Assembly: GCA_026122225.1 (NCBI GenBank)
Contig: JANEZZ010000478.1
Location: 596,102 to 660,101, forward strand
Reading direction: 5' to 3'
Source: Heloderma charlesbogerti
Taxonomy: Eukaryota; Chordata; Lepidosauria; Squamata; Helodermatidae
Length of the DNA stretch: 64,000 nucleotides
In this document: in pieces, positions 52,901 to 56,400 of the stretch
Numbering within the stretch: the first letter of the stretch is position 1
Layout: the number at the start of each line of letters is the position of its first letter
Notes under the pieces: generated by a model
What the model was told of the DNA's origin: nothing
Seen by the model: the letters and a program-made list of their open reading frames with translations, nothing else
Databases searched by the model: none
Position numbers and translations under genes: made by a program

Positions 52901-53072
52901 GCGTGTAGAACTCCACCGTGTGAGCCCGGCACAGCGGCAACACTCGCCGCAGAAACCGCGCCACCGCGCGCACTCCGGCGGTCACCGTCTCCGCTGACGG
53001 CTCCGGAGGCAAAGGGTGGCTCGTCCCGGAGAAGGAGGAGGCCGGAAAAGCCTCGCGGTCACGACGCGACAT
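2357..53072 (-). CDS. METTL25: METTL25, methyltransferase-like 25 (8 coding exons, 3' part outside window)
   Basis: Spliced minus-strand gene: 53072-52778, 47999-47835, 42557-42451, 30945-30307, 29005-28861, 14396-14302, 7426-7397 and 2430-2357, each with AG acceptor and GT donor and matching phases. They join to 1550 nt (516 codons plus 2 nt); the family protein is about 600 aa, so the last ~85 residues lie beyond the left edge. The class I SAM-binding motif [11 protein letters not shown] starts near residue 190. It is followed by a long low-complexity acidic/basic insert, then [22 protein letters not shown] and [11 protein letters not shown] blocks typical of METTL25. These blocks and the divergent CCDC59 neighbour separate it from the paralogue METTL25B/RRNAD1. 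The exact methylation substrate is not established to my knowledge. The start ATG at 53072 has G at -3. No frameshift or stop is seen in any exon. Confidence 0.95.
2954..3022. repeat. Small palindromic element
   Basis: GGGCCAAATTCATCCCCTG at the left, an AAACTC...GAGTTT hairpin around CCAATGAGGTCAATG in the middle, and CACATTGGC on the right. It resembles palindromic miniature elements known in reptile genomes. Decayed. Confidence 0.35.
4244..4620 (+). mobile_element. L2-like LINE 3' region fragment
   Basis: AGGTTTAAGGTTCTGCTACT, AAAGCCCTGAACAATTTGGG and CTGAAGAGGTGCTCCTG are typical of the 3' coding/UTR part of reptilian L2-type LINEs. No intact frame. It abuts the BovB piece, which may have inserted next to it. 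Confidence 0.5.
4622..5640 (+). mobile_element. BovB (RTE clade) LINE, 5'-truncated
   Basis: Encodes the 3' half of the BovB reverse transcriptase. [12 protein letters not shown] and [10 protein letters not shown] lie upstream of 4870. One missing base near 4872 shifts the frame, and the frame then stays open from 4901 to 5617 ([20 protein letters not shown], then [20 protein letters not shown], ending SRKRLTE). It ends in an ACAACA-rich tail. The presence of BovB fits a squamate host. Sense strand is opposite to METTL25, in intron 7. Confidence 0.9.
5679..5700. repeat. (AAAT)n microsatellite
   Basis: Short run of AATA/AAAT units just after the BovB tail. Confidence 0.8.
5844..5982. mobile_element. 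Palindromic PIF/Harbinger-like MITE
   Basis: 139 bp. The left arm has GGATGCAAACCTATGCATGT and TTAGACAGAAAAAAGTCCTA; the right arm is its inverted counterpart (GGACTTCTTTCAGTCTAAAC, then ATAGGATTGCGGTCC). TTA flanks the left end. Related to the copies at 48335-48467 and 53830-53898. Confidence 0.6.
6097..6670. mobile_element. Solo LTR of a retrotransposon
   Basis: 574 bp, starts TGTCAGGA and ends TCCTGACA, an exact inverted terminal pair with TG...CA ends. It is flanked on both sides by GTATT (6092-6096 and 6671-6675), a perfect 5-bp target duplication. No gag/pol or second LTR is next to it, so this is a solo LTR left by recombination. Superfamily is not certain; 5-bp duplications fit Gypsy-type or some endogenous-retrovirus LTRs. 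I did not see an AATAAA inside. Confidence 0.8.
7397..7426 (-). CDS. METTL25: METTL25 coding exon 7 (30-nt microexon)
   Basis: Only ten codons, [10 protein letters not shown]. It is bounded by a long pyrimidine tract ending tttaaag (acceptor at 7427) and a perfect GTGAGT donor at 7396. It falls between exon 6 (ending ARMAACL) and exon 8 (starting LPTESLF), exactly where the family has this peptide. It is in phase 0 on both sides, so skipping would remove ten residues without a frameshift. Confidence 0.9.
8550..8645 (+). repeat. L2/MIR-type 3' tail fragment
   Basis: AGCTTTGGGGGCAGGGTCAT followed by an AATAATAATA run resembles the 3' end of ancient L2/MIR-type repeats. Short and diverged. Confidence 0.3.
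10874..10906. repeat. (GT)n microsatellite
   Basis: About 16 GT units following CTCACGT. Simple dinucleotide repeat in METTL25 intron 6. Confidence 0.9.
11284..12884 (-). mobile_element. Full-length Tc1-like DNA transposon
   Basis: 1601 bp with TA on each side (11282-11283, 12885-12886). Ends are CAGTCAGGGCC...GGCCCTGACTG. The inverted repeats are long, about 200 bp each (to ~11511 and from ~12688), interrupted in the left arm by a short insertion near 11332 and a longer one near 11394-11436. The transposase gene lies on the minus strand inside. Confidence 0.92.
11540..12567 (-). pseudogene. Tc1-like transposase, broken
   Basis: Starts [19 protein letters not shown] at 12567, with paired helix-turn-helix regions ([19 protein letters not shown]). 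It has the first catalytic Asp in ILWTDETK, the second in [12 protein letters not shown] and the Glu in SPDLNPIE, and ends GFSSRY-stop at 11540. About 340 codons, the usual length. Two lesions: a short deletion around 11976-11985 in the loop after MAWACM shifts the frame, and an in-frame TAA at 11798-11800 just after the second Asp (probably CAA to TAA). Everything else reads through, so it died recently. Confidence 0.9.
14302..14396 (-). CDS. METTL25: METTL25 coding exon 6
   Basis: 95 nt. The acceptor ctttcttctgcag is at 14397 and the donor TTG|GTATAG at 14301. Two bases complete an Asp codon, then 31 codons with [25 protein letters not shown]. This Cys-containing block is a signature of METTL25-type proteins. 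Phase 0 exit to the 30-nt exon 7. Confidence 0.94.
15805..16100. repeat. GGGTTGT-rich palindromic miniature element(s)
   Basis: Contains AACAACCCATAGG, GATGGGTTGTCATGC, a GCTGGGTTGTTTAGCTGC hairpin, and ends GGGTTGGCATTACATGTGAA. Shares ACATGTAATG/ACAACCCAT arms with 29062-29300 and 62196-62470. Likely non-autonomous DNA-transposon relics. Confidence 0.45.
16840..17335. repeat. Unclassified LINE-like interspersed repeat
   Basis: Contains CAGTCCCTTAGATAGCCAGG, CATTTAGGGCATTAAAGGTT and AACCAATGCAGGTCTTTC, a block widespread in reptile genomes and usually tied to L2-like elements. No open frame. It may be the continuation of the minus-strand L2 piece at 18300-19650, but this is inference. Confidence 0.4.
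17441..17508. repeat. Palindromic GTACTTAAAGTAC cluster
   Basis: Three copies of GTACTTAAAGTAC in 68 bp, the last two inside a repeated TATTGTACTTAAAGTACAA unit. Each copy is a near-palindrome. Confidence 0.7.
18300..19650 (-). pseudogene. L2-like LINE reverse transcriptase fragment
   Basis: On the minus strand: [18 protein letters not shown], then [20 protein letters not shown] and [11 protein letters not shown], in order but in more than one frame. These are the finger/palm motifs of an L2-clade RT, including an intact YADD. Stops and shifts make it inactive. The same domain occurs at 24297-25560 and 41560-42060. Confidence 0.8.
21590..21615. repeat. (GACA)n microsatellite
   Basis: About six GACA units directly against the left end of the Tc1-like element at 21616. 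Confidence 0.85.
21616..23274 (+). mobile_element. Second Tc1-like transposon with IR/DR ends
   Basis: About 1.66 kb. The outer ends carry CCTTGCAGAAGTATTCACCC (left) and its inverted partner GGTGAATACTTATGCAAGG (right, to ~23270), with ~75 bp of matching arms including ACAACCTGGAATTAAAAT. A second copy of the end motif lies inside each arm (GCATAAGTATTCACC near 21809 and GTGAATACTTATGC near 23068), the IR/DR layout known from Sleeping Beauty-type Tc1 elements. The right end is followed by TA. Different family from the 11.3-kb element. Confidence 0.85.
22082..22975 (+). pseudogene. Tc1-like transposase, degraded
   Basis: Encodes the DNA-binding part [20 protein letters not shown] and [10 protein letters not shown], then after stops SDDTKSEL (first catalytic Asp region), [27 protein letters not shown] and, in another frame, [15 protein letters not shown]. 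The position usually held by the second catalytic Asp reads Asn (QQNND rather than QQDND). Several frameshifts and stops; the N-terminus is also damaged. Confidence 0.85.
23752..24130. repeat. hAT-like non-autonomous element candidate
   Basis: Begins TAGGGGTAGGCAATGTGG with GTGCCTGTGGGCGGC, then CTTGGCACCCACTAAGGTG; later GGCAGCCATTTTGTGAGG and TGCCCATGGCC. These are familiar pieces of hAT-type miniature elements in reptiles. The right terminus is not clear. Confidence 0.35.
24297..25560 (-). pseudogene. L2-like LINE reverse transcriptase, long fragment
   Basis: The minus-strand frame is open for 410 codons from 25528. Order of motifs: [20 protein letters not shown] and [17 protein letters not shown] (fingers), [66 protein letters not shown] (YADD changed to YTDD), [13 protein letters not shown]. 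No endonuclease domain is present, so it is 5'-truncated. It stays open without stops but has lost the canonical Ala. It lies in METTL25 intron 5, same strand as the gene. Confidence 0.9.
26070..26535 (-). mobile_element. CR1/L3-like LINE 3' fragment
   Basis: Carries AATTTGTCTAATCCCCTTTT, ACTACATCTTGCGGCAGC, TATAGTTTAACTATG, TCCCTATCCACTTTCTCGAC and CACCTCTATCATGTTCCCCC. These form a well-known reptile/bird repeat block that corresponds to the reverse strand of a CR1-type 3' coding end. Element sense is therefore minus. Confidence 0.6.
26872..27165 (+). mobile_element. Squamate SINE copy (plus)
   Basis: Plus-strand partner of the repeat at 783-1071, starting GGTAAAGGTGCCCCCAACC. The two copies align over their whole length with scattered substitutions, so they are independent insertions in METTL25 introns 5 and 8. 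Its 111-codon open frame mirrors that of the other copy and is not a gene. Confidence 0.75.
28861..29005 (-). CDS. METTL25: METTL25 coding exon 5
   Basis: 145 nt; too short for a naive ORF scan. The acceptor (gtttttgttctag) is at 29006. It encodes [20 protein letters not shown], then [14 protein letters not shown], the motif IV region of the METTL25 methyltransferase fold. It ends AAAG|GTACAA with one base of the next codon (donor at 28860). Confidence 0.95.
29006..30306. other. METTL25 intron 4
   Basis: Apart from the hairpin elements at 29062-29300 it is AT-rich without a recognisable feature; a G9 run occurs near 29904. Confidence 0.65.
29062..29300. repeat. Palindromic miniature elements (ACATGTAAYGACAACC arms)
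   Basis: GGTTCACATGTAATGACAACC at 29063 is mirrored by CCGTTGTCACATGTGAATCC around 29112-29132, a ~70-bp hairpin. A further arm, GGTTCGCATGTAACGACAAC, lies near 29260. Close to METTL25 exon 5 (ends 29005), just upstream of its acceptor on the minus strand. Confidence 0.5.
30307..30945 (-). CDS. METTL25: METTL25 coding exon 4 (SAM-binding motif and insert)
   Basis: 639 nt, 213 codons, phase 0 at both ends. It opens directly with [14 protein letters not shown], motif I of class I methyltransferases, then [14 protein letters not shown] with the acidic residue expected to bind the SAM ribose. The central ~130 residues are charged and low in conservation. The end has [19 protein letters not shown]. 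The donor is GAG|GTTATT at 30306, a poor match to consensus after the GT, but exon 5 continues exactly where the family sequence requires. If unspliced, reading continues for 13 codons to a stop. Confidence 0.95.
31115..31389. mobile_element. 275-bp MITE with ~34-bp inverted ends
   Basis: The left end GGTTGTGTTCAGGTGATCAA, then ATGTGGCTTAA, is mirrored by TTAAGCCAAGATTTGATTG, then TCCAAACACAGCC, on the right. Interior without coding sequence. Superfamily not assigned because the target duplication is unclear. Confidence 0.6.
31650..32130 (+). repeat. Tandem 5' units of the CR1 element
   Basis: CCCGCCTCCCAGCTGAGCAG begins at 31650 and again at 31979, 329 bp apart. Both are followed by the same CAAGCTGCTCCAGCTGGTCC and ACAGGGGGAGCAAACAGGAG blocks. 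The second unit is partial and runs into the ORF1 leader. The arrangement is like monomeric 5' promoters of some L1 LINEs. Confidence 0.75.
32314..32619 (+). pseudogene. CR1 ORF1-like protein
   Basis: 101 codons, [15 protein letters not shown] start. A CxxC...CxxC pair (CKVC, then CNKC 18 residues later) suggests a small zinc-binding knuckle, followed by a coiled-coil-like stretch ([16 protein letters not shown]). It is shorter than typical CR1 ORF1, so it may be cut by the stop at 32617-32619. Confidence 0.6.
33010..35381 (+). pseudogene. CR1 ORF2 (endonuclease-RT), broken
   Basis: The endonuclease part has [26 protein letters not shown] and GDSNHVV. The RT part has [48 protein letters not shown] and [16 protein letters not shown]. 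Lesions are in-frame TGA stops at 34021 and 34780 (the latter probably TGG to TGA), an Ala-to-Pro change in the catalytic FADD box (FPDD near 34893), a frameshift just after it, and another near 35300. There are also stops upstream at ~33000. Damage is modest for the length, so the copy is not very old. Confidence 0.9.
35845..36065 (+). repeat. MIR-like ancient SINE
   Basis: Has the MIR pattern in order: TTCCAGGCACATATTACCTC, AGTAGGGTAGTACTGCAGAT, GGGGAGCTGGGC, GTGCCTTGCCCAAGGCCACT and TAGTGAGTTCATAGGTAAAA. MIR-type CORE-SINEs are shared by amniotes. Diverged; classification moderate. Confidence 0.55.
38290..38530 (+). repeat. L2-like 3' UTR fragment
   Basis: TGCCCAATGAAGCATGGATA, AAGACATTTTTATTCCAGC, AGGCTTTTCCCTGCC and a T-rich stretch ending GTGGGATAAATAG resemble the 3' end of reptilian L2-type LINEs. 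No coding sequence left. Confidence 0.35.
39686..39712. repeat. (TA)n(CA)n microsatellite
   Basis: Run of TATATATA then CACACACA in intron 3. Confidence 0.8.
41560..42060 (+). pseudogene. L2-like LINE RT fragment
   Basis: Broken frames read [49 protein letters not shown] and [12 protein letters not shown]. The same domain order as at 24297-25560, here plus strand and antisense to METTL25, 390 bp from exon 3. Confidence 0.8.
42451..42557 (-). CDS. METTL25: METTL25 coding exon 3
   Basis: 107 nt, acceptor tttgatcag at 42558, donor CAG|GTAAGA at 42450. It encodes a short segment containing [16 protein letters not shown] and ending at GLNQ, the helix just before the SAM-binding strand that opens exon 4. 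Phases in and out fit exons 2 and 4. Confidence 0.93.
43256..43504 (-). mobile_element. tRNA-derived squamate SINE
   Basis: Read on the minus strand: an A-box-like GTGTGGTTAGTGGCAAGAG, a B-box-like GGTTCTAGTCC, then the conserved GGAAGCTCACTGGGTGATTT and CACACACTCTCAGCCCAACC. The end has TAAGCCGCCTTGGGTTCCTT and GGGTGGGGTATAAATGC, with a (TAAA)n tail. Pol III promoter boxes are in the expected places. Other copies or pieces are at 1770-1990 and 51717-51800. Confidence 0.75.
45269..45640. mobile_element. PIF/Harbinger-like non-autonomous element A
   Basis: 372 bp with ends GGGTGCAATCCTA and TAGGATTGCTCCC, flanked by TTA at 45266-45268 and 45641-45643. The 3-bp T(T/A)A duplication fits PIF/Harbinger. 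The interior shares blocks (GGGCAGGAGAAGCAC, GCCATCTAGCC, GGTTCCCAGAAA) with element B at 49279. The 85-codon frame inside is not conserved between copies. Confidence 0.7.
45960..46103. repeat. Partial member of the TTA-flanked family
   Basis: GCATCCTATGGTGCCCCAGG, GGCACTGTCTAGGGGACATA and the end GGATTACTTTC followed by TTA resemble the end of elements C and D. The other terminus is not resolved. Confidence 0.4.
46333..46464. mobile_element. 132-bp palindromic MITE
   Basis: Ends GGGTTGGATCCAGAC and GTCTGGATGGATCCAACCC, with inner arms CCCATTGAAATCA / TGATTTCAATGGG around TTAAGTTAAG. A nearly full-length hairpin in METTL25 intron 2. Confidence 0.65.
47583..47675. repeat. Decayed palindromic MITE (GCAATCCTA type)
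   Basis: CTGCAGTCCTCAGCAGATTT, AATAAACCCCATTGAACACA and AGATTGCATTGAA match the core of similar elements at 58714 and 62988. Near METTL25 exon 2. Confidence 0.4.
47835..47999 (-). CDS. METTL25: METTL25 coding exon 2
   Basis: 165 nt. The acceptor after a pyrimidine-rich tract (ttctttctacacag) is at 48000 and the donor G|GTAAAT at 47834. The first two bases complete the Asp codon begun in exon 1. It encodes a segment with [20 protein letters not shown] and [11 protein letters not shown], conserved in METTL25. It ends in phase 1 and joins exon 3 cleanly. Confidence 0.93.
48335..48467. mobile_element. Palindromic PIF/Harbinger-like MITE
   Basis: 133 bp; GTGCAATCCTATGCATGTTT and AGACAGAAAAGAAGTCCTAC on the left, mirrored by CTGTTTAGACATGCATAGGA, then TTACACCC, on the right. 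Flanked by TTA (left) and TAA (right). Best preserved of three copies. Confidence 0.65.
49279..49776. mobile_element. PIF/Harbinger-like non-autonomous element B
   Basis: 498 bp with ends GGGCGCAATCCTATGG and CCATAGGATTGCTCCC, flanked by TAA on both sides (49276-49278, 49777-49779). It is longer than copy A because of an internal 33-bp direct repeat (49466-49498 and 49510-49542) and extra sequence. Frames inside are not conserved. Confidence 0.75.
50010..50140 (-). repeat. SINE/LINE 3' tail-like fragment
   Basis: TTATTGATTTGATTTGTATC, CTCCCTTTCTAC and AAAGGTGGCTTAAAAGC followed by A-rich sequence resemble the tail end of lizard interspersed repeats (compare 43256 and 51717). Weak. Confidence 0.35.
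50725..51122. mobile_element. PIF/Harbinger-like non-autonomous element C (inverted orientation)
   Basis: Begins GGGAGTAATCCTATGG and carries TCGGTTTCTGGGAACC, the inverse of blocks in A and B, ending near CGATTGCACTG. Lower identity and the right end is mutated, so boundaries are approximate. Confidence 0.5.
51717..51800 (-). repeat. 3' end of a tRNA-type SINE
   Basis: TTTATTTGTTTATTTATAGC then ACACTCAAGGCGGCGTACAT: the tail and terminal block of the SINE family at 43256-43504. Confidence 0.5.
52600..52720. repeat. hAT-like palindromic miniature element beside exon 1
   Basis: CTAGAACCCCCATAATTACC, then GAGTGATGGGAGTTGTAGTC. The core TGATGGGAGTTGTAGTCCAA is a widespread reptile MITE core also related to 59527-59662. 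It ends ~55 bp from the METTL25 exon 1 donor. Confidence 0.45.
52778..53072 (-). CDS. METTL25: METTL25 coding exon 1
   Basis: Starts at ATG 53072 and encodes residues 1-98 plus one base. The N-terminus is Arg/Pro/Ser rich; the block [12 protein letters not shown] and [12 protein letters not shown] is the recognisable METTL25 N-terminal region. The donor is G|GTAAGA at 52777, a strong consensus. It lies within the CpG island. Reading on past the donor gives an open 24-codon shadow that is intronic. Confidence 0.93.
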
Positions 53073-53363
53073 CGCGAGCGGCCAGGAGGGTCTGCGCGCC
53101 AGTCATAGAGACGGAGCGCGAGCGCGGGTCTGTGAGAGAAGCGATGACTCGGCACTCGATTGTGGTCGCCCGTCGCTAAGGCAGCGTTCCATGCGCTCCA
53201 GCGGCTCTCGCTCTCTGCCTTAGGCAAAGTGAATCAAGCACCGACATGAAGCCACGGCTACGATTTCTCCTGTTGGATAGCCCCCGCGGCCCGAGAAGAA
53301 AGCGTGGGCGCTTGTTTGATGACGTGCGCGGCGCGCGACGAAGCCCGACAGAGCGGCTGGCTG
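53073..53363. promoter_or_regulatory. Bidirectional CpG-island promoter of METTL25 and CCDC59
   Basis: The 291 bp between the divergent start codons, and both first exons, are GC-rich and dense in CpG (about 52.55-53.55 kb), in contrast to the AT-rich surroundings. No TATA box is evident. A TGACGTG (CRE/E-box-like) motif sits at 53320-53326 and TGACTC occurs near 53144. Shared regulation of the two genes is an inference from the arrangement; transcription start sites cannot be set from sequence. Confidence 0.8.
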
Positions 53364-53499
53364 ATGGCGCCCGTGGCGGGAAGGAGGGACTCTCCGGGCT
53401 TGAAGAGAAATGGAGGAACCGAGCAGTCGCAGGCTCGCCCGAGCCGGAAACAGTCGTGGAGACGGGACCCGCGTCTGGCGAGGGGGAGCGTCCGGGAGG
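53364..53499 (+). CDS. CCDC59: CCDC59 coding exon 1
   Basis: ATG 53364 was chosen because the following MAPV matches the family N-terminus. It encodes 45 codons plus one base and ends SVREG at G|GTAAGA (donor 53500). An in-frame upstream ATG at 53319 would add 15 residues; both ATGs lack a purine at -3, though 53364 has G at +4. Arg-rich, inside the CpG island. Confidence 0.88.
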
Positions 53500-56400
53500 G
53501 TAAGAGGAGCCGCGCGAGCGAACGGGGAGAGGGCCCAGTATGATTTCCCAGCCACGCGGCTACTTGGTCTCCTTCCTTCTCCTTATACACACTATCCGCA
53601 GAACTTGGTGCCGTGCCGAATGTTTTACTCGAGCCTCAGCATGTTTTCTCGGAGGTAAGGCCCACTGAATTCGAAGCGTGGCTTATCGCTTGGTAACTCC
53701 GTTTGGGCCCCTAGGTCTGTAGCTTTGATCTTCATCTCCTGCCCCAACGTTGTGTGTGCCTCTTGGTCCCAACGCCCATAGGTGTAATCTGAAACTTGCG
53801 TAGTATCTAGCAGAGTTAAATCCAACTAAGGACGCAACCCTATGCATGTTTAGACAGAATCAAGGCCTAAAACTACCAGCATTCCCTAGCTAACATGGAA
53901 TACTGGAAACATTTTTGCTTCGGAATACAAGCGAACAGGCACCTAGTAACTTTCCAACTTGCTGTACCTGTGGCAATCTTTATTGGATCAGTTTGAAATC
54001 TGACACATTTGTAGACCCCCTTCAAACAGATAATGGATTGCAGGTTTCATATCATTAGCTCAACAGGTGTCATTTTTATAAGCAGTAGAATTGTGAGACT
54101 CATAGTGGTGAAACCCTTTTCTGGCAATTTGGCTTAATTAAAAGGGCCCTCCTGTGCCCCTTTAATTACAGGTAGGAGAGGTAAGGAAAAAGCTACAAAA
54201 AGCTATGGGCTTTTTTGCCCACCTGGTCAAAATGCAGAGCAGGAGGAGTGTGGAGGCGAAGATTACCTCTGCCGCTCCTCCCACTCTGCATGGCAGGTCT
54301 GTAAGCCGCAGAGTTTGGAGGCGTATAGGCATTGGCATAGGATTGCACCCTCGACTAAATAAGAACTCTTAGGGTTGTATCCAGTGTTAGTCTCACTTTA
54401 TCACCCGTCTAGCTGGGGTGCTGCAGAGGAGGAAGGAAGGAGGCTGGAGAGGCCTAGGGATAGTTTGTAAGCCGGCACTCTCCAGTCCCCTCCCCTCCCC
54501 TCCCACATACACACCCAGCTTACCTCCTCTCTGTGGTCAAGTTTCTGACTTTGGAGAGGCAACCAGTGCATTTTTTTCTGTGCTAGATGCAAGGGGTGGG
54601 GTGGGGAGTGTGGATTCCTGGCTCCATGGTCGGAGCACTATCTCCAACCTCAGATCCAGGAATCCGAAAAATCCTATGGCCCTTCAGAGATTTTCTAGGG
54701 GCTACAGAATTGGTCCCTTAGTCATGTGTTTGCTTCAGTATGGCCAGAACTATCTGCTGTCTTGTTAGCTGGAGTTCTGCAAAGAAGATTGTAGCATTCT
54801 TTCAAAGAGAATCTGGGAGAAAACATTTAATGGTGTTAGTATAATGAAACCTAATAGCTTTACTCAAACTGCTTTTTTTCCTGATGCCTTCAGGTCAAGG
54901 CTTTGCCTTCTGGAGAAAGCAGAAGATTCAACATGACTACAAGAAATTACTGAGAAAAGAAAGCAATTCCAGGTCTCAGAAGAACACCATTTACACAGAA
55001 GACTACCCAGAACACTTGAAACATCTTTATTTAGCTGAAGAGGAAATGCTTAAGAAACAGCGCAGGCCTAAAAATGATGTTCTAGTTATACAGGAAGAAA
55101 CAGATACTGCAACGCCAAAGTAAGAAATCTGTTGAAAGCTGCTATTTCGCTATAATTCCCTTTTAAATGTGATCCTACTTTATTCTTCTGGGGCTTGTTT
55201 TCACAGCACTTAAGTTCTTTTTGGAATTCTTCTACCTACTGAGTATAACCCTTAGTTTTCCAAACTTAGTTCAGAGAATGAACTAATAACTAACAGCTAA
55301 TAAAATAGTGGGTCAAATTATATTGCACAAAGTTAAAAGTTTCAGTGTCTGTGTTGTGGTTGCATGCAAGCGATTTAGAGTCAGAATGAAGGTATAAGTA
55401 TGACTATCAAGAAATTTGTCATATTCAGGCTTAGAAGTGAAGCAACTCTTATTTCCCAAGACTGTTTACTTTGTGAACACAGCCATACCACTTTTGGTGT
55501 TTGACAGTAGACTTCTGTTTATATTTTACTTTTCGCACACTGGTTTATTGAGGATAGTGTAAGTTCTATAAATGGATTTTTTAAAAAAACAAATATTCTC
55601 TCAATTTGCAAATCTTGATTCACCTAGCAGCTGAGCAAAACATAGGAAGCTGCCTTATATAGAATCAGAACATTAGTCCATCTTGCCCAGTATTATCGAC
55701 ACTGACTAGCAACAGCTCCCCAGGATTTCAGGCAGAGGACTTCCAGTTCTACCTGGAGATTCCAGGGGTTGAACTTGGGACTTTCTGCATGCAAAGGAGG
55801 TGCTCTGCCACTGAGCTACAACTCTTCCCTTAAAGGTCCTGTCTGATTAAAAGAGAACCTCTCAGCAGGTTCCAAAGTGCTCCATATGGCTGACCACGAT
55901 GTATGAATGAAATAGTGGAGAAGGCAAAATAAGAAAGGGCTGTTTGTTTGGTTAACAGTCTGATCGTAGCTATGCTTGTTCAAAACATTGACTTCAAGGG
56001 AACTTTTAGCTAAATATATTTAGGATTGCAGGCTCTGCTTCCCCAGTTAAGCAAAGGCTATTATTTGGTTTATGAGTTCAGAGAGTTCTGTACACACGTG
56101 TTTGTTTTTATAATATTCATATATTACTTTTCAAACATAATGGCTCTAGCTGTTCACAATAGTAAAATCAGACTTATAGGTGAATGATATTTCCCTTACA
56201 GTAAGAGATCCATAGTACCAGGTGCTTTTAATGGAGTTGTGCAGCTTCTGATTCAGCTCTCCTGAAAGGTTGTGGTGGCAAAGCCACTAGGAGCGGGGGT
56301 GGTGGTGTGATGTTGATGTTCACAGTCTTTTCCACAGTTCAGCACATATTCCTCCTCTCGCTGCTGTTTTCTAAATGTTAAGAAGAGAACTTTGTCTTAA

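Larger units (their letters stand above)
53500..54893. other. CCDC59 intron 1
   Basis: Holds a MITE half at 53830 and element D with its neighbour. Otherwise no recognisable features. Confidence 0.65.
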
